Positions 34,139 to 45,636 of a DNA stretch of 64,000 nucleotides are shown here, in pieces (the stretch's first letter is position 1; each line of letters opens with the position of its first letter). The position numbers and the translations under genes are program-made. Origin of the DNA: Ophioceras dolichostomum (taxonomy: Eukaryota > Ascomycota > Sordariomycetes > Magnaporthales > Ophioceraceae); NCBI GenBank assembly GCA_003049485.1, contig PYST01000172.1:1-64000 (forward strand), given 5' to 3'. The notes under the pieces were generated by a model, which had not been told where the DNA came from, did no database searches, and saw only the letters and a list, made by a program, of their open reading frames with translations.

Positions 34139-35212
34139 AAGCGACATCGGCAGGCGGCAAGATCCTTTGACATGTGCTCGTGGGTTGCATCTCATGATTT
34201 TGCTCACGTGCTCCCCGCCCTCAACGGCATCCAGCGCCCCTTCTTTTTGTCTTTCTTTTGCTATTTTCTGCGCCCTCAGACCTCTCGGAAAGGATTGAGA
34301 AGAGGGGAAACTTGTGCTCCCGTTGAGGGTTCAGGTAGCACCTGCTCCTTCTGGAAAGTGGGCAATTTCTAGCCGGGCGGGCACGAGGGTTTCCTTCGTC
34401 TTGTCTGCCTTCAGCCCAGCTTCCACCAATGTTCTGGCGAATCGCACCGATTCCAAAGTCGAAATTTGATCCAGTCGATGTCGAATGCACGGAATTTCTA
34501 TCCATATCTTGCAAGTTCAGCTTACTCCAACTTATCTACCACTTCAGCTTTTCGTCCAGGCATCAGGCATCAACTCCCCAACGGCCAGACCATCAAATCT
34601 CACCTGTCATCTTTTCCCATCGCTCGCTCGCTGGTCCAGTGAGGTTGCGCCAGTTGCTCCCCTCTTCCCCAGCCAGGATAAGCCCTGAAGTGCCGCGACG
34701 CCACTTCGGCGGTTCTTCGCTAGCGCGATCGCTGGTCCCACGTCTGATTGGCCACCGGAGCGATGCGTCCCACCCCCGACCGTTGATTGCCAGTCTGGAA
34801 GGACGGGGATCTCGCTGGGTGGCTTGCAATCTCTCCGCGCACCACAGGTTGCAGGCGACAGGCGACAGGCGACAGGCGTCAGGGCTCCATCCACAGCACA
34901 AGTGGATTCCACTCTGCTGGGCTGGGTGCTTTTCTACTGCCATTCACTTAGCTCCCACCAAGACAGCAATATCACAACGGTAATATCACAGAGGAGCGAG
35001 TTTTCACCCACAATTCAGACACACGATAACGACCACACAGACGACGACGGCAAAAAAGGGATCCGCCATAGACCAACTATAGGACTGCGTTCGATAATAG
35101 TCTCGTGAAAGGATCGCTACTGCCTGAAGCAAAACAGCATTCGATCCCGTGAGCGAGCGAGCGACAGACGAAGGCCACTCTGGCCGGCCCGGGTTGAAGG
35201 GGCGGCTGACAT

Positions 35213-35255
35213 CCAGCGCCCACAGCGCCCAGCGCCCACAGCGCCCAGCGCCCAC
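35213..35255. repeat. Tandem CAGCGCCCA repeat
   Basis: About five imperfect units of CAGCGCCCA in the ron1 upstream region. No coding role. Confidence 0.7.
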
Positions 35256-35446
35256 GCTCACCCCATAAAGCGGAGGCAAGGGAAACCCAAGCAAAACACA
35301 AGCGACGGGGTTCCTGGCGACGACCCGAATTGCGGAATTGGGGAGGCGAGGCGAGCGAGCGATCGAGAGCGAACAATTAAGTATTGAGAGTTTGCGGTTG
35401 CGCCCGCCGACGTCAGTCAATCAGATGAATATCGGACTACGATGAG

Positions 35447-38215
35447 ATGGCAACCTTCAATTCAATGGCCACGCCGGCCTCCGGCGATGGGCTCGGGCTG
35501 AACATGAATACCGGAGCGCCAATCGGCATGGACGCCTTCGACGCCGACATGTCCTTTGACGACTCCTTGCTGTGAGTTTGAGACCCTTTCTTGCTTCTCT
35601 AGCCTCTCTAGCCTCTTTAGCTCCTCAGCCTCTCTAGCCTTATGCACAAGGCCGACGATTTAGGATGGAGGGCCAACGGCGCAGCAACGAAAAGTGGCAA
35701 CCATGAGCTATTGCGCAGTGAATATCGCAATCACCTGCCACGGGCAGTGGAGATAAACCTGGACACATCAGTCATGTCAACCGTATCTAACCTTGCTCCT
35801 TTCGATCGAATAGTGACTCCGTTCAGGGGATTCCGGGACTTCCCTACACGCCGACATATGATTTCGAGACCTTCTCCAACACGTTCGAGGACCCATTCGC
35901 GTACCCATCTCGCCCGAACTTCGCGGTCGCTTCTGATAATCCGGGAGGTCTGCCTGGCGGTGTCGGAGGTGCCCCAGCTGTGGCCGGTCCGATTCACGGT
36001 CATGTTGGACATGGACATACACACGGACATGGACATGGACACGGCGGACATGGGATCGGGCACCGCCATCCGGCCGCCGACGCCGACGCTGGGTTTGCGG
36101 ACCAGGAATCGTCTCCACAGGACGAGGAGCTCGACAACAAACTGCTGAGCTTCTCGGCACCAGTATCCAAGGCGACACTAGTGGACGAGAATGGGCAGTT
36201 CGTGGAGCCTGGGATGACGGCCGAGCTGTACGGCATGTTCTTCGTCGCCGAGGACGTCTTCGGCGCTGATACCAACCCGGGAAGCCGCCCTCTAGAGCTG
36301 ACCTGCTACCGCCGGAACCTGTGGCAGTGCTCAGGCCAGATCACTCTGCCACGCCATAACCTATTGCACATCCTGACCGATCAGGGTGTGCAGGAGCCGA
36401 TCGTCGAGCTGGCCGCCTCTATCACGGCTATCGAGTCTATCGAAGGCAAGCCGACCGAGATCATCTCCATCCCCTGGAAGAGCGCGAACCCTGCCGCGGC
36501 CGCTGCTGCCGCCGGAAACAACGGCGCGACAGTAGTCGTGGGCGGGGATGACCACCACAAGGCTGCCACCGCTCCGGCGCGCCACCCCCTTGACCTTGCA
36601 GCGGGCGGTCAGGAGCTCGACGGGAGCGGCCGTGTGTCGCTGCCAGTGTCGTGGAGGCGCTTGCAGTTCAAGCACGCGACCGCCAACAACGGCCGCCGCA
36701 AGGGGCTGCAGCAGCACTATGTAGTGCAGATCACCCTGCTAGCCAAGACCAAGTCCAACAACAACAACAGCAGCAGTAGCAGCACTGCCAATAGCTTCAT
36801 CAAAGTCGCCGAGATCCGGTCGGGGCCCGTCATCGTGCGCGGCCGCAGTCCCCGCAACTTCGATAGCCAGAAGAACGTGGCGCTCTCGTCGTCGAACGCG
36901 GCGGCAGGCGAGAAGAAGGCCGCCGAGAGGCGAAGCACGACGGTATCCTTGAATGATGCCGCGGCTCCAGCTGCGCCCATGGCGGTGTCAGCGATGTCAA
37001 TAAAGACCGATCCGTCGGCGATGAAGAGTGAAATGCCGCAGAACATGCAGATGTACCAATCTCTGGGGGGCATACAGGCAAGTGTTAACCTCGATTCTCC
37101 ACCTCTAGACATTCCATCCGCTACTGCTTTTAGCCCTCCTTCCCCAACTATACCTACGTACTCCTACCTTCGGCCCCTGATTTCTTAGCAATGTGTGATA
37201 CGAAAACAGTCGAGAGAGAGAGAGAGAGAGGGAAAAAAAAAGCAAATGGATCGTTGCATGGCTTCGCTGGCAGTGGCGCTCGTAATGCGTGTGCACTGAG
37301 TAAGCCTAGCATTTTTCGACAATGCACCGCATCACGGAGAGTGGGAGGAGGTGGAAGGTGGGAGGGTCAGATTCTCAAGTGTCATCCGATGTTGCGATCA
37401 ACCTGCAACCCTAGCGACCAATCTTGCGTCAACACCTCAGCCCACGTACACCTCGCATACCAGCCTCCCTACGTTAACTTCCCTAGGTACACGGAGATAA
37501 CCAAACTAAGCCGGTTGGCGATCCACCCACTATAGCAAACTACCGATTGGACCCAGACCTTCAACACTGGCCCAAACCCAAACAACCCACAGCAGCAGCC
37601 GCCCCCGTCCAAGAAGATCGCACTCTCGTCGCCGACACTCAACCGCCCGCCCGTGCCGTCCTGGTCGTCCTCGTCTTCGTCGTCCCTGCAGCAGCAGCCG
37701 CCGACCCCGACAAAGGGCACCTCCGCACCGCCGCATCGGACCCCGTCCATCGGCGCGGCGCCTCCGTCGAACACGCTCCCGATCAACCTCTCCCTCTCGG
37801 AGGACGAGCGAAGCCCTCCGAACAGAGCTAACTCGGAGTCGTTAGCGAGCCCCCAGTTCGGCACCGGTGCGGGCGCGGCGGGCGGCTCTGGCGGCAGGAC
37901 CCTGTCTACGTCTGAGGCGGCGGGCCGTAACCCGGTCACGGGAAGCCCGCTTGAGAAGGCGGATTTGTTATATGAGTACTTCCCTTTGACTGTGGATGAC
38001 TGGTAAGTCAACTGGTTCTAGGGGAAGGGGAAAAAAAAGTCCCTCCTCCCTCATAATATCGCAGAATACCACGCTAACCGATTCCGCGGTTATCTAGGAT
38101 GCCTCCAGTCGATGCCATCTACCGTCCCCATGTCGTCCACCACACGATCGTCCCGCCTGAGATCAAGGCTCAGCAGATGCGGACCAAGGCGAAGCGTTAC
38201 TTCACGGCGGACTAA
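35447..38215 (+). CDS. ron1: Ndt80-like transcription factor of the GlcNAc cluster
   Basis: Four exons (35447-35571, 35814-37077, 37536-38002, 38098-38215; phases 2, 0, 2) give 657 residues. The second intron uses a GC donor (CAG|GCAAGT) and TATAG acceptor; splicing there joins SLGGIQ to QTTDWTQTFN. The NDT80/PhoG DNA-binding domain covers about residues 150-370, with ELYGMFFVAEDVF, LTCYRRNLWQCSGQITLP, VSWRRLQFKHATANNGRRKG, HYVVQITLLAKTK and IRSGPVIVRGRSPRNFDSQ. A His-Gly run (HGHVGHGHTHGHGHGHGGH) precedes it. The C-terminus has polar Pro/Ser tracts and a basic end (EIKAQQMRTKAKRYFTAD). In Trichoderma the RON1 homologue in the same gene neighbourhood activates GlcNAc catabolism; by position and family this gene should do so for dac1, nag3, hxk3 and dam1. 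Confidence 0.92.
37200..37219. repeat. (GA)n microsatellite in ron1 intron 2
   Basis: A GAGA run of about 20 bases followed by A-rich sequence, within the predicted GC-AG intron of ron1. Confidence 0.7.
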
Positions 38216-39376
38216 ACATCGACGACTGGCAACCAGAAGTCATGCCGTGATTCTCTTTTTTTTTCATCTTGACGAAGGAAACCCGGGTCTCCTCAAGCCA
38301 TAATTCCCCCAGATTTCTTTCTCCAAGGATTATCTTTCTGGTTATCTGAGAATTGTACCAACCAACGCCAGCACTTGGCCCCCTCGGCGACTTCATACCT
38401 ACCACATTTAACGCAGCTAAGCGATGAGCGTGCTTCATAACGACTTTACGATACAATTCTGTTGTCTTGTGACCTTGGATGGCGTTTACTTTGTTCTTTT
38501 TTTCCTCTTACCCTTATCTCTATAAAACTGGCTCTTTAATTTTGCAGTCGGAAACACTGGATGCTAGGCACCTACCGAGGTAGGGAGGGTAGCTGGATAC
38601 GCGTACCTTGGGTTTTTGGATATCTCTCTATTTGTTCTCCCCTTTCTTTCCGGGCGGTTAAGGGGCTTCGTGTACCATAAGAAATATGAATATGCTCAAC
38701 GTCGAGATCATGTCGACCAAATCTACTTCTACCAACCTTTCTCATCTAATTTCAATGATGTGGGGAGGAGTCGAACGCAAGTAACCGCTCATCGGCGATG
38801 GGGAGTCTTAACGAACTGGCTACGTAAGAGCACACGACGGCATTATAAAGAAGAAGCATCCAGAAATCAACGCATGTTATTCTGAAAAAAAAACTCTTGC
38901 CAAGCCAGGGAAAGTAAGGTAGGTAGTCGAGGCAAACGCGAAAAAATAGTATCAAAAGCACGAAGTGCCCAACGCTGCTTGCTGTCGACCCCGTCACGAA
39001 ATATGCACAAACCACTTAAAGTGAAGTTCCCCCATAGAAGAGAAAAGAATACGAGGGGGAAGAGAACAAGCCGGAAATAGCAAAAATAGGTGAGAGTAGA
39101 AGAAGAGAAAAGAATCAAATGCAAAACCTAATATGCTCGTGCCCGCCGTCCGTCTTTCCTTCTTTCTATGTACAGTAGGTTGCTTGAAATATGATACGGG
39201 GTAGATGTTGAAAGATTGTATGTTTATGGTGGCCGTGTGTGGCAGATGGATCGTAGGTAGGATAGGTGACTGTAGGTACCCGAGTACTCGAGTACCCGTG
39301 TAGAATGTCCAGGGTGGTGATGTGAAGTTCCCTATTGATCAGGAGGGGAAGGAAGTAGAGATGAGTTGAGGCCGCC
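38216..39376. other. Convergent spacer between ron1 and hxk3
   Basis: AT-richer than the flanking exons and without a gene. It should hold the 3' UTRs of ron1 (+) and hxk3 (-). An inverted GGTACC...GAGTACTCGAGTACCC-like patch lies at about 39275-39298. Confidence 0.5.
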
Positions 39377-41516
39377 TTAGTTGGCCTTGCCAGCCTCAAG
39401 ACACGCCAGCGCAACAGCCGCGCCGAGGAGCGAGCTCTCCTTCGCAGCGACGAGTGTGATATTTCCCGTCTCCACGGCAGTGCTGCTAGACGCGGTACCG
39501 CTGCCTTCACTATCGTCTGAGGATGGAGATGGCGTAGAGACAGTGAGCAGCTCCTCGATGTGCCTCTGGCAGTTTGCGAGGAAGCCGGGGTACTGCTCGA
39601 TGACGGAGCCGTTGAAAGCGACCACGACGCGGTCGAGCGCCAGCTCAGCCTTGGTCTCCTCGATGAAGGCGGCGTCGCGTGCTGTTGCTGTTGCGGAGGT
39701 GGAAAGGGAGCGGAGGTACTCGGCCTCGCCGTCGGTCTTGAGCCGCCACAGCGCGGTGACAGCGGCTGCGACGAGGGCGGCGGAGCGGCGCGTCACGAGG
39801 GACGCGAGGGTCCGCAGCACGGCCATGTCTGATGTCGTGGGGGCTACGGGGGAAGGGTGGCGTGCGGAGAAGGTGGATATCGCGGCGGAGAGCGAGGGGG
39901 TGACGTCTCTGTGTGCAGCAGGGGTGGAAACGAAACGTGTCAGCAGGCAGTAAGTTACGGTAGGTAGGCAGGTGAGGATCTAAACGCGCAGATAGTGGTC
40001 GGAGGGAGGAGAGGGCGGAGCGGGCTGGCGCATACGGAAGGAAGCTTTTCCCATATTGCCTAATATGAATGGGTACCTGCGGTAGTGTGTACCGCCCGCC
40101 CGTTGGGTGCTCGTTGGGTGTGGGGTCGAGGGGTGGTGGGTGTAGGATGGGTGTGAAATTCCAGGAGTTAGATACGGAAAAAGACGAACCGTTCTATCAA
40201 GGAGATAGTTTCCGTGTCGAGCGAGTAAGGCTTGATCAGGCTGGGCGGGACAACGCCGCCGAAGAGACCGTCCGTGGTAGTTTCAATGGCTTCGACCAGA
40301 GCCAGCCTGACAATCTCGCCCAGGTAGTAACCTGCCACGAAGTGTTCCAGCGGTTGAAAATCCGGCTTCGGGTGGGTGGCGTTCAGGTGATGGTCCCACC
40401 TCGTCATGGGCAGGAGGCCGCCGCCGAACATGCCCATCTCGGTGTTGATGATGACATGACTGGCCTTGTCGAACCAACTGGCTGGCCGGCATCCGAACTT
40501 GGGGCGGTCGATAGTTGACACGGGCAGGTGGACAGCGATGTTGAAGCCCGTGCCTAGGATGAGCCCAAACCGTGTGGAGTGGCTCCGGTACGACTCCGAG
40601 AGCAGCGTGGCCGTGGAGTCGTTTACGATGGCCTCGAGCTCTACGTTGAGTCCCTTCTTGCCGCAGGCGATTTGGATGAGCTCTCCAAGGTCTCGACCTA
40701 CGAGACCATCGGCCGCAAGGAAGCCTTTGCCCATGCCTTGTAGCAAGCCGCCTTTGAGTGATGTTTGTCTGGAAGTGTTTCAGGCAGCTTTCGTAAGTTG
40801 GGTGATTAAAACCAGAGTTAGGTTTAGGAAGGCACTTACTCGATAGGAAAACTCCAAGCCAAGCCCATTGGTATCGGCTTCTCCACGCCATTTCTTTGCC
40901 CATCAAGCGCTGAAGATATTGTCTCCAAGATCCGCGCAGCCACCCAGTCGAAGAAGGCCATTCCCACGAGGCCCTTTACGTCGGCGTCGATCCTAAAAGT
41001 GCTGATGCGAACAATGCGGCTGGTGGGCTCTGATGTGTGCGTTTGGCCGTCTCCTCCCTCCGCTATCCTGCCGGTCAGCTCCACCAGGGCGACACGCAGT
41101 GTCGATCCGCCGATATCCAAGGCGAGATAACGCCCAGATTCGGAACCGTTTGGTAGCTGGTGGTTGTACGACGGCAGCATGCATGCCTGGCTGACCCAAA
41201 GTCGTTCACGCATCTGCGTCTTGAGCTGGGTGGCAAAGCCCCGCAGTGCGCCTGGGGACACAGGCCGAACGAATAACTCCTCCGCCTCCCGCAGGAAATC
41301 TTCGACGGTCCTCCGGCGGGCGGTCGTGCTGGAAGGGGCGGCGCCGGTGCTGGTGCTGGTGCTGGTGCTGGTGCCCTCACCACTCCCTTTCAGAGCAGTG
41401 GGGTTGATCCAGAAGGCCAGCAGTGCTTGGAGCAGCATCTTGCCCTTGAGCAGGGACTTGAGGGCGGCGACGAGGACGTTTCGTAGTGTTGCCATGGCAG
41501 AAGTGAGCGACGTCAT
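39377..41516 (-). CDS. hxk3: Hexokinase-family N-acetylglucosamine kinase
   Basis: Three exons (41516-40840, 40768-40190, 39908-39377; introns of 71 and 281 bases, both phase 2) give 595 residues, longer than the usual 480-500 of hexokinases. Motifs in order: LALDIGGSTLRVALVE (phosphate 1, residues 131-146), AWSFPIEQTSLKGG (sugar-binding loop, joined across intron 1), IVNDSTATLLSESY (connect 1, catalytic Asp), GLILGTGFNIA (phosphate 2), INTEMGMFGG, and near the end VVAFNGSVIEQYPGF and ESSLLGAAVALAC (adenosine/connect 2). It should phosphorylate GlcNAc to GlcNAc-6-P, by cluster membership and divergence from glucose kinases. The first 43 residues are hydrophobic/basic and may target a membrane. 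It is divergent from dam1, sharing a 4.1 kb upstream region. Confidence 0.92.
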
Positions 41517-41708
41517 GACATCGAAAGAGAGAAGGGTGAACTGAGAGGTATGGATGGGACGAGGATGATCGTCGATATATCATATCCTTTCGGGGGAGAG
41601 AGAGCGTGACGTTGTTGGTGACAGGGTGTGCAAAAGGGGGAATGTTGCCGTGGGTAGGTGTAGGTGTCTAGAATACGAGCCAAAAGCCACCGCACATGCG
41701 TGGTGCCT

Positions 41709-41715
41709 CACAAAA
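41709..41715 (+). promoter_or_regulatory. Candidate Ndt80-type core site (CACAAAA)
   Basis: CRCAAAW core word about 195 bases upstream of the hxk3 ATG, a plausible place for a RON1 site. The match is only 7 bases long, so it is a guess. Confidence 0.2.
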
Positions 41716-41853
41716 GAGACATTCCCTAAGAACACGGACGGTCCGAAAGGCCCCTGGTGGATTGGTAGGGAATGTGCCCCGACGAGAAGACAACGAATGA
41801 AAAAGAAGGTCCGAAATCTTCCAAGGGGAAAAGACTAGGTTACGAGTTTCACG

Positions 41854-41902
41854 GTGGTTGCTGATGTTGCTGATGGTTGCTGATGTTGCTGATGGTTGCT
41901 GA
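41854..41902. repeat. Tandem GGTTGCTGAT/GTTGCTGAT repeat
   Basis: Five alternating units of GGTTGCTGAT and GTTGCTGAT in the hxk3-dam1 intergenic region. Confidence 0.8.
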
Positions 41903-44900
41903 TAGAGGCCAGCTGAGCAGGCAAACGAATGGTTTCGTTTCTCAAACGGCCCAGGTGCAATGAATGGTCCCGATGAGGCGAGAGGATGGAACCTCACTTG
42001 GAACCTCACTCCCTAAAGTGCCACGCTCCTACCGAACGGGTAGGGAATGTTGTAGGCACACTATTGAAAGGTATGCTAGGTTCCTGTGGCAGGTAGGCTC
42101 AAACCCTACGGAAAGCCAGCCAAAGTTTGCCCCCCAAAGCGGTCCCGTTTGTATCACGGCCCGGCTTGGTTGTAGCACTCGACGCTGGCGATACTGGGTG
42201 TCTGTCTAACAGAGAGCGAGGGGGGGGAAGAGGACAGAAGGGGAAAAAAAGGAGGCGGCGCGAGTGATGGAGGGAGAGTGGGATATTCGGGAAAAGTCCT
42301 TGTCTCGGAGCATGCCACAACGAAGTGTTATTTTGGACGGCTCGCCCAACCAGCATGCTTTGCTTGCTGATGAAAGGTGGTAGTTCAACTCAGGGAACTG
42401 AGCCCCATATTCACGCAATTCGTAGCAACCAAGTCAACGAAGTCAACCAGACCAGCCAGCCAACCAACCAACCAACCTACTGCTGGTACTTCTGCTGAGG
42501 TCGGCAGGTTACAGCGGGAGACCAAAACAGTAGGCAGTTACGCGGGGTGGACAAGGACAAGGACAGGTGGGCGGCCAAGCGGGCAGGCAGGCAAGCGGGC
42601 AGGGCTGTTCGTCCGGTCTCCAAGTGCAATGTCGGGGAGACGATCCTATCCTCGACAGAAGGAACACGAGTCTGCGCCGTGGCGGAGACTAGACGAATCC
42701 GAGATCTGACTGGCCAATTCCGGAATGGGGGAAGGTGGTGAGGAACGGAGGAGGGGCGGCCAGGCTTGGGAGAAAGTGAAAGACAGAAGAAAAAGGCCGA
42801 AAGATCCCAGAGATGCCGTTTCGGGACGATATTGGACGGGAGGATATTGACGGTGATTTTTTTTGATGTTGATGTTACTGCTCAACTGGCTCATCTGGCT
42901 CAACTGCCACTACCACAAGGCACGAACGAGCACGAACGAGCACGGGAAGCTGGTAAACCGATGGCAAACAAGCAGACGGCGGCTTTGAGGTGAATTTCGG
43001 TGTAACGACGGCAAACGGCAAACAGGAGGGGCATCAGAAGAGGAGGACAGGACAAAATCAGAGCGGAGCGTCTGCCTATCGCCTACCACATACTTGGGAC
43101 CAAGTACGAGGAAAGGCAGATTGCTTCTGCTGCATCGAACCTCCACCGATTGCGCTGGCCCCCGTATGTCTGAGTGAATGTGGTGGTGATGATCTCTTGG
43201 GCTTGCTGAGGCGCACGCCACCACCCTGTCACTGAGCGAAGAACGGTGGCTTCACCGCACAGCCGGGTGCTGTTGCTGGCTGCTTCCTTCAACTTCTCTC
43301 ATTGAATGCTGGTAGCACCACCCCAGCAGAAGCCCGAGTGCGCGGGGCTCTCCCCTGCAGAAGGGTACACAACCCAAGCTGGGCACTACCCAGACCCAGA
43401 AGACGCGAAAGTTGAAAAAAAGGGCCCCAGAGCCCCAGAGGCAACAAAGCAAGGAGCAACGAGCAACGAGCAACAAGCTCGCTGCTTTGTTTGCTGTGTT
43501 TGTTGCGGCGAGCGATGGATGAGGGCTGGTAGGTGGTCAAGTAACGTTGCCTTGATCCTCGGTGGCGTCGGGCGTGTGCTTCCCTTACAGGTCTACATGT
43601 GCCCCGCAAATGGGTGAAGTGAGAGGACCCCTCCTTCTTTGGGAGACTTTTTCAGGGGGTGGGCAGCTGGCTGGCCTGCTCAGAAGGTACCTGAGTGGCC
43701 CCTCTCAACAATGTACCGGCCAGTCGGGAAATTTGTCGCCTAATCTGGCGGGCCAATGACAGCGGATCCCGCCCAACGGATTTTTGATCCATCGGCGGCA
43801 CTCACGGCTCCATGCTCCATGCAGAGGGTCGCATAGCGCCTTGCAACCATCGAAAAAGCAACCCTCGACGGTCGCGACCATGAACGCCAGATGGTTTATC
43901 AATGGCGTTTCTGCACAGCAATATCAGCCCCTGATAATCCATATCATGATCTTATCGTATCGCGACAGATGGTCACGACACACGCGCTAGCTCGAAACCT
44001 CGGCCACTTGTCCCCAGTCGGCGCGCAAATTATCCTCGACACCGCTGCTTGTGCTTTTCTAGTGGTTACAAAGCAGCAGCAAGCTACAGCAAGCTACAGC
44101 AGAGCTCGGCAGCTCGGTCGGCGGCCGCATGGTCACATGGCGTGACGGGCAGCCCCAGGAGACTGGCAGACAGGTGAAAAACGCGTGGTTTAGTTAAGGT
44201 TAGCTGCGCCCATTGCGCCTCCTCATGCTACATTGCCAAAATCCCTGGCCCATAGAACCTTCCATAGCTTGTTCGATTCCTCCAAGCTGGATCGTCGAGG
44301 AACAGGGGCAGCAGGCAGGGCCACCGATCCGGAAAGGCTACCGCCACGCCGCTAATGGGGACGGCTAGACGGCCTCCTCTGCCAGGAGGTCACCTTACCG
44401 CGCACAAAGCCCGACCACGGTCACGGCGTACACGCGGCGACAATCAGATCGCTTCGTTGCGACCCCGTGATCTGAACGCTTGGCTGTCAGCTTCTCTGAC
44501 TAGGCCGCGAATACCCACTGCTGCCGCCGTCGCCCCTACATTCCACCATGCCACCACCCCCGCCGCCGCCGCCGCCATTACTAACCGCAAGGGACCCCAA
44601 CTGGCAGGCCGCCTGCTCACTTACTAGGGAGGCCCGATGACTGAGACACTTGACCTCCCTTCCACGCGTGCACCACAGAGAGAGGGCCCGCACCGCACTG
44701 CTTCAAGAGAGGGGGAGCTGAGAGCGTCCGAGTCCGGACGGCCTTGAAAGACAAAGTTAGAGTTCACACTGTGGACGGGGCAGGTGGGAGGAAGGCTGCT
44801 GCCAGACCATCAGTGAACGTTTCATTGCCTCGTTGGAGTCATAGCCCAGTTTTCCCTCTCCTTCCTCGCCCGCCCTTCCAGCCAGTCGGCCACACTCTCC

Positions 44901-45119
44901 TCTCCACGTCGCAGATCCGGACCCCGCGATAGGTTAGGTAGACTGGTTGCTTTGCTGTACACCCGGGGATCATGAGCTCGTCCCTTCTCATCTGAGACTT
45001 CTCGTCCAACCACGACGGACGTATGGTAAGTGATTATCTGGTGATGGACGGACCGCTAACGAACTGGTCCGTTGCCCGTCCTTCCCATGTAAGAGAACGT
45101 CTCCATGCCAGCAGCGGGA

Positions 45120-45175
45120 GGTATGGTACCTAAGGTAGGCAAGGTTGTACCTGAGGTTAGGCGCCTACCTAAGGT
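45120..45175. repeat. Cluster of TACCTAAGGTAGG / GTACCTGAGGTTAGG words
   Basis: Three near-palindromic copies of the TACCT..AGGTA type within 56 bases, upstream of dam1. They belong to the same word family as the palindromes at 733 and 19309-19693. Confidence 0.6.
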
Positions 45176-45636
45176 TTCGGTTGACTAAGGGAAGAGTGAT
45201 GGACATCCCGTCGCACCTTACTCCGTCATCGCCACCAGACCGGTGGTAGTAGCTGTTGACTTTCACTGCGTACCCCACCTCATGACCTGCCCAAGATCCT
45301 GGTGCACTCGTCATTCTTAATGCTCTCCCTCCTTCCTGCCTGCTAGAAGTCTACTATCGCAGGAAACGTCCATACTAGACTCTCTCTAAACCACCCACAC
45401 GTGCCCACCAGCCTTCACGCGTTGAATTAACGCGGCATCAACACCATCTAGCACTACTACCGAGGCACTAAGCGTTACCCCTACAACACAGCGACATCTT
45501 CCTTTGGCAGACCTGTCCCCTCATCTCCCTCACCTAATTTTGCTTTTCCTTCTTGGGAGTAGATTTATATCGACCTCCCGACACTAAGCCAAGAGAAGCA
45601 ACAACCAACGGAACCAAAGGAACCGAGTTAAACAAG

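Larger units (their letters stand above)
33711..35446. promoter_or_regulatory. 3' end of nag3 and promoter/leader of ron1
   Basis: No gene is seen in this 1.7 kb. It holds tandem GGCGACA units at 34853-34878, tandem CAGCGCCCA units at 35213-35255, and a CACAAAA word at 34132-34138. The ron1 leader is probably long, as for many fungal regulators. Confidence 0.5.
41517..45636. promoter_or_regulatory. Divergent upstream region of hxk3 and dam1
   Basis: Over 4.1 kb between the two start codons no gene with domain or coding bias was seen. It contains a tandem GTTGCTGAT repeat (41854-41902), a CACAAAA word (41709-41715), a run of AAC-C units (42450-42478), and a cluster of TACCTAAGGTAGG-like words (45120-45175) about 480 bases before dam1. 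The length suggests two separate promoters plus long leaders, or an unannotated non-coding transcript. Confidence 0.5.

Noticed and set aside
37078..37188. Read-through end of ron1 at 37188 as the true C-terminus
   Set aside because: It discards the following 195 residues that show coding bias and in-frame splicing (QTTDWTQ... to KAKRYFTAD), which fit the regulator family.
44262..44295. tRNA-like GTTCGATTCC word
   Set aside because: The flanks pair as a simple hairpin (AGCTTG/CAAGCT) and no acceptor, D or anticodon arms fit around it.
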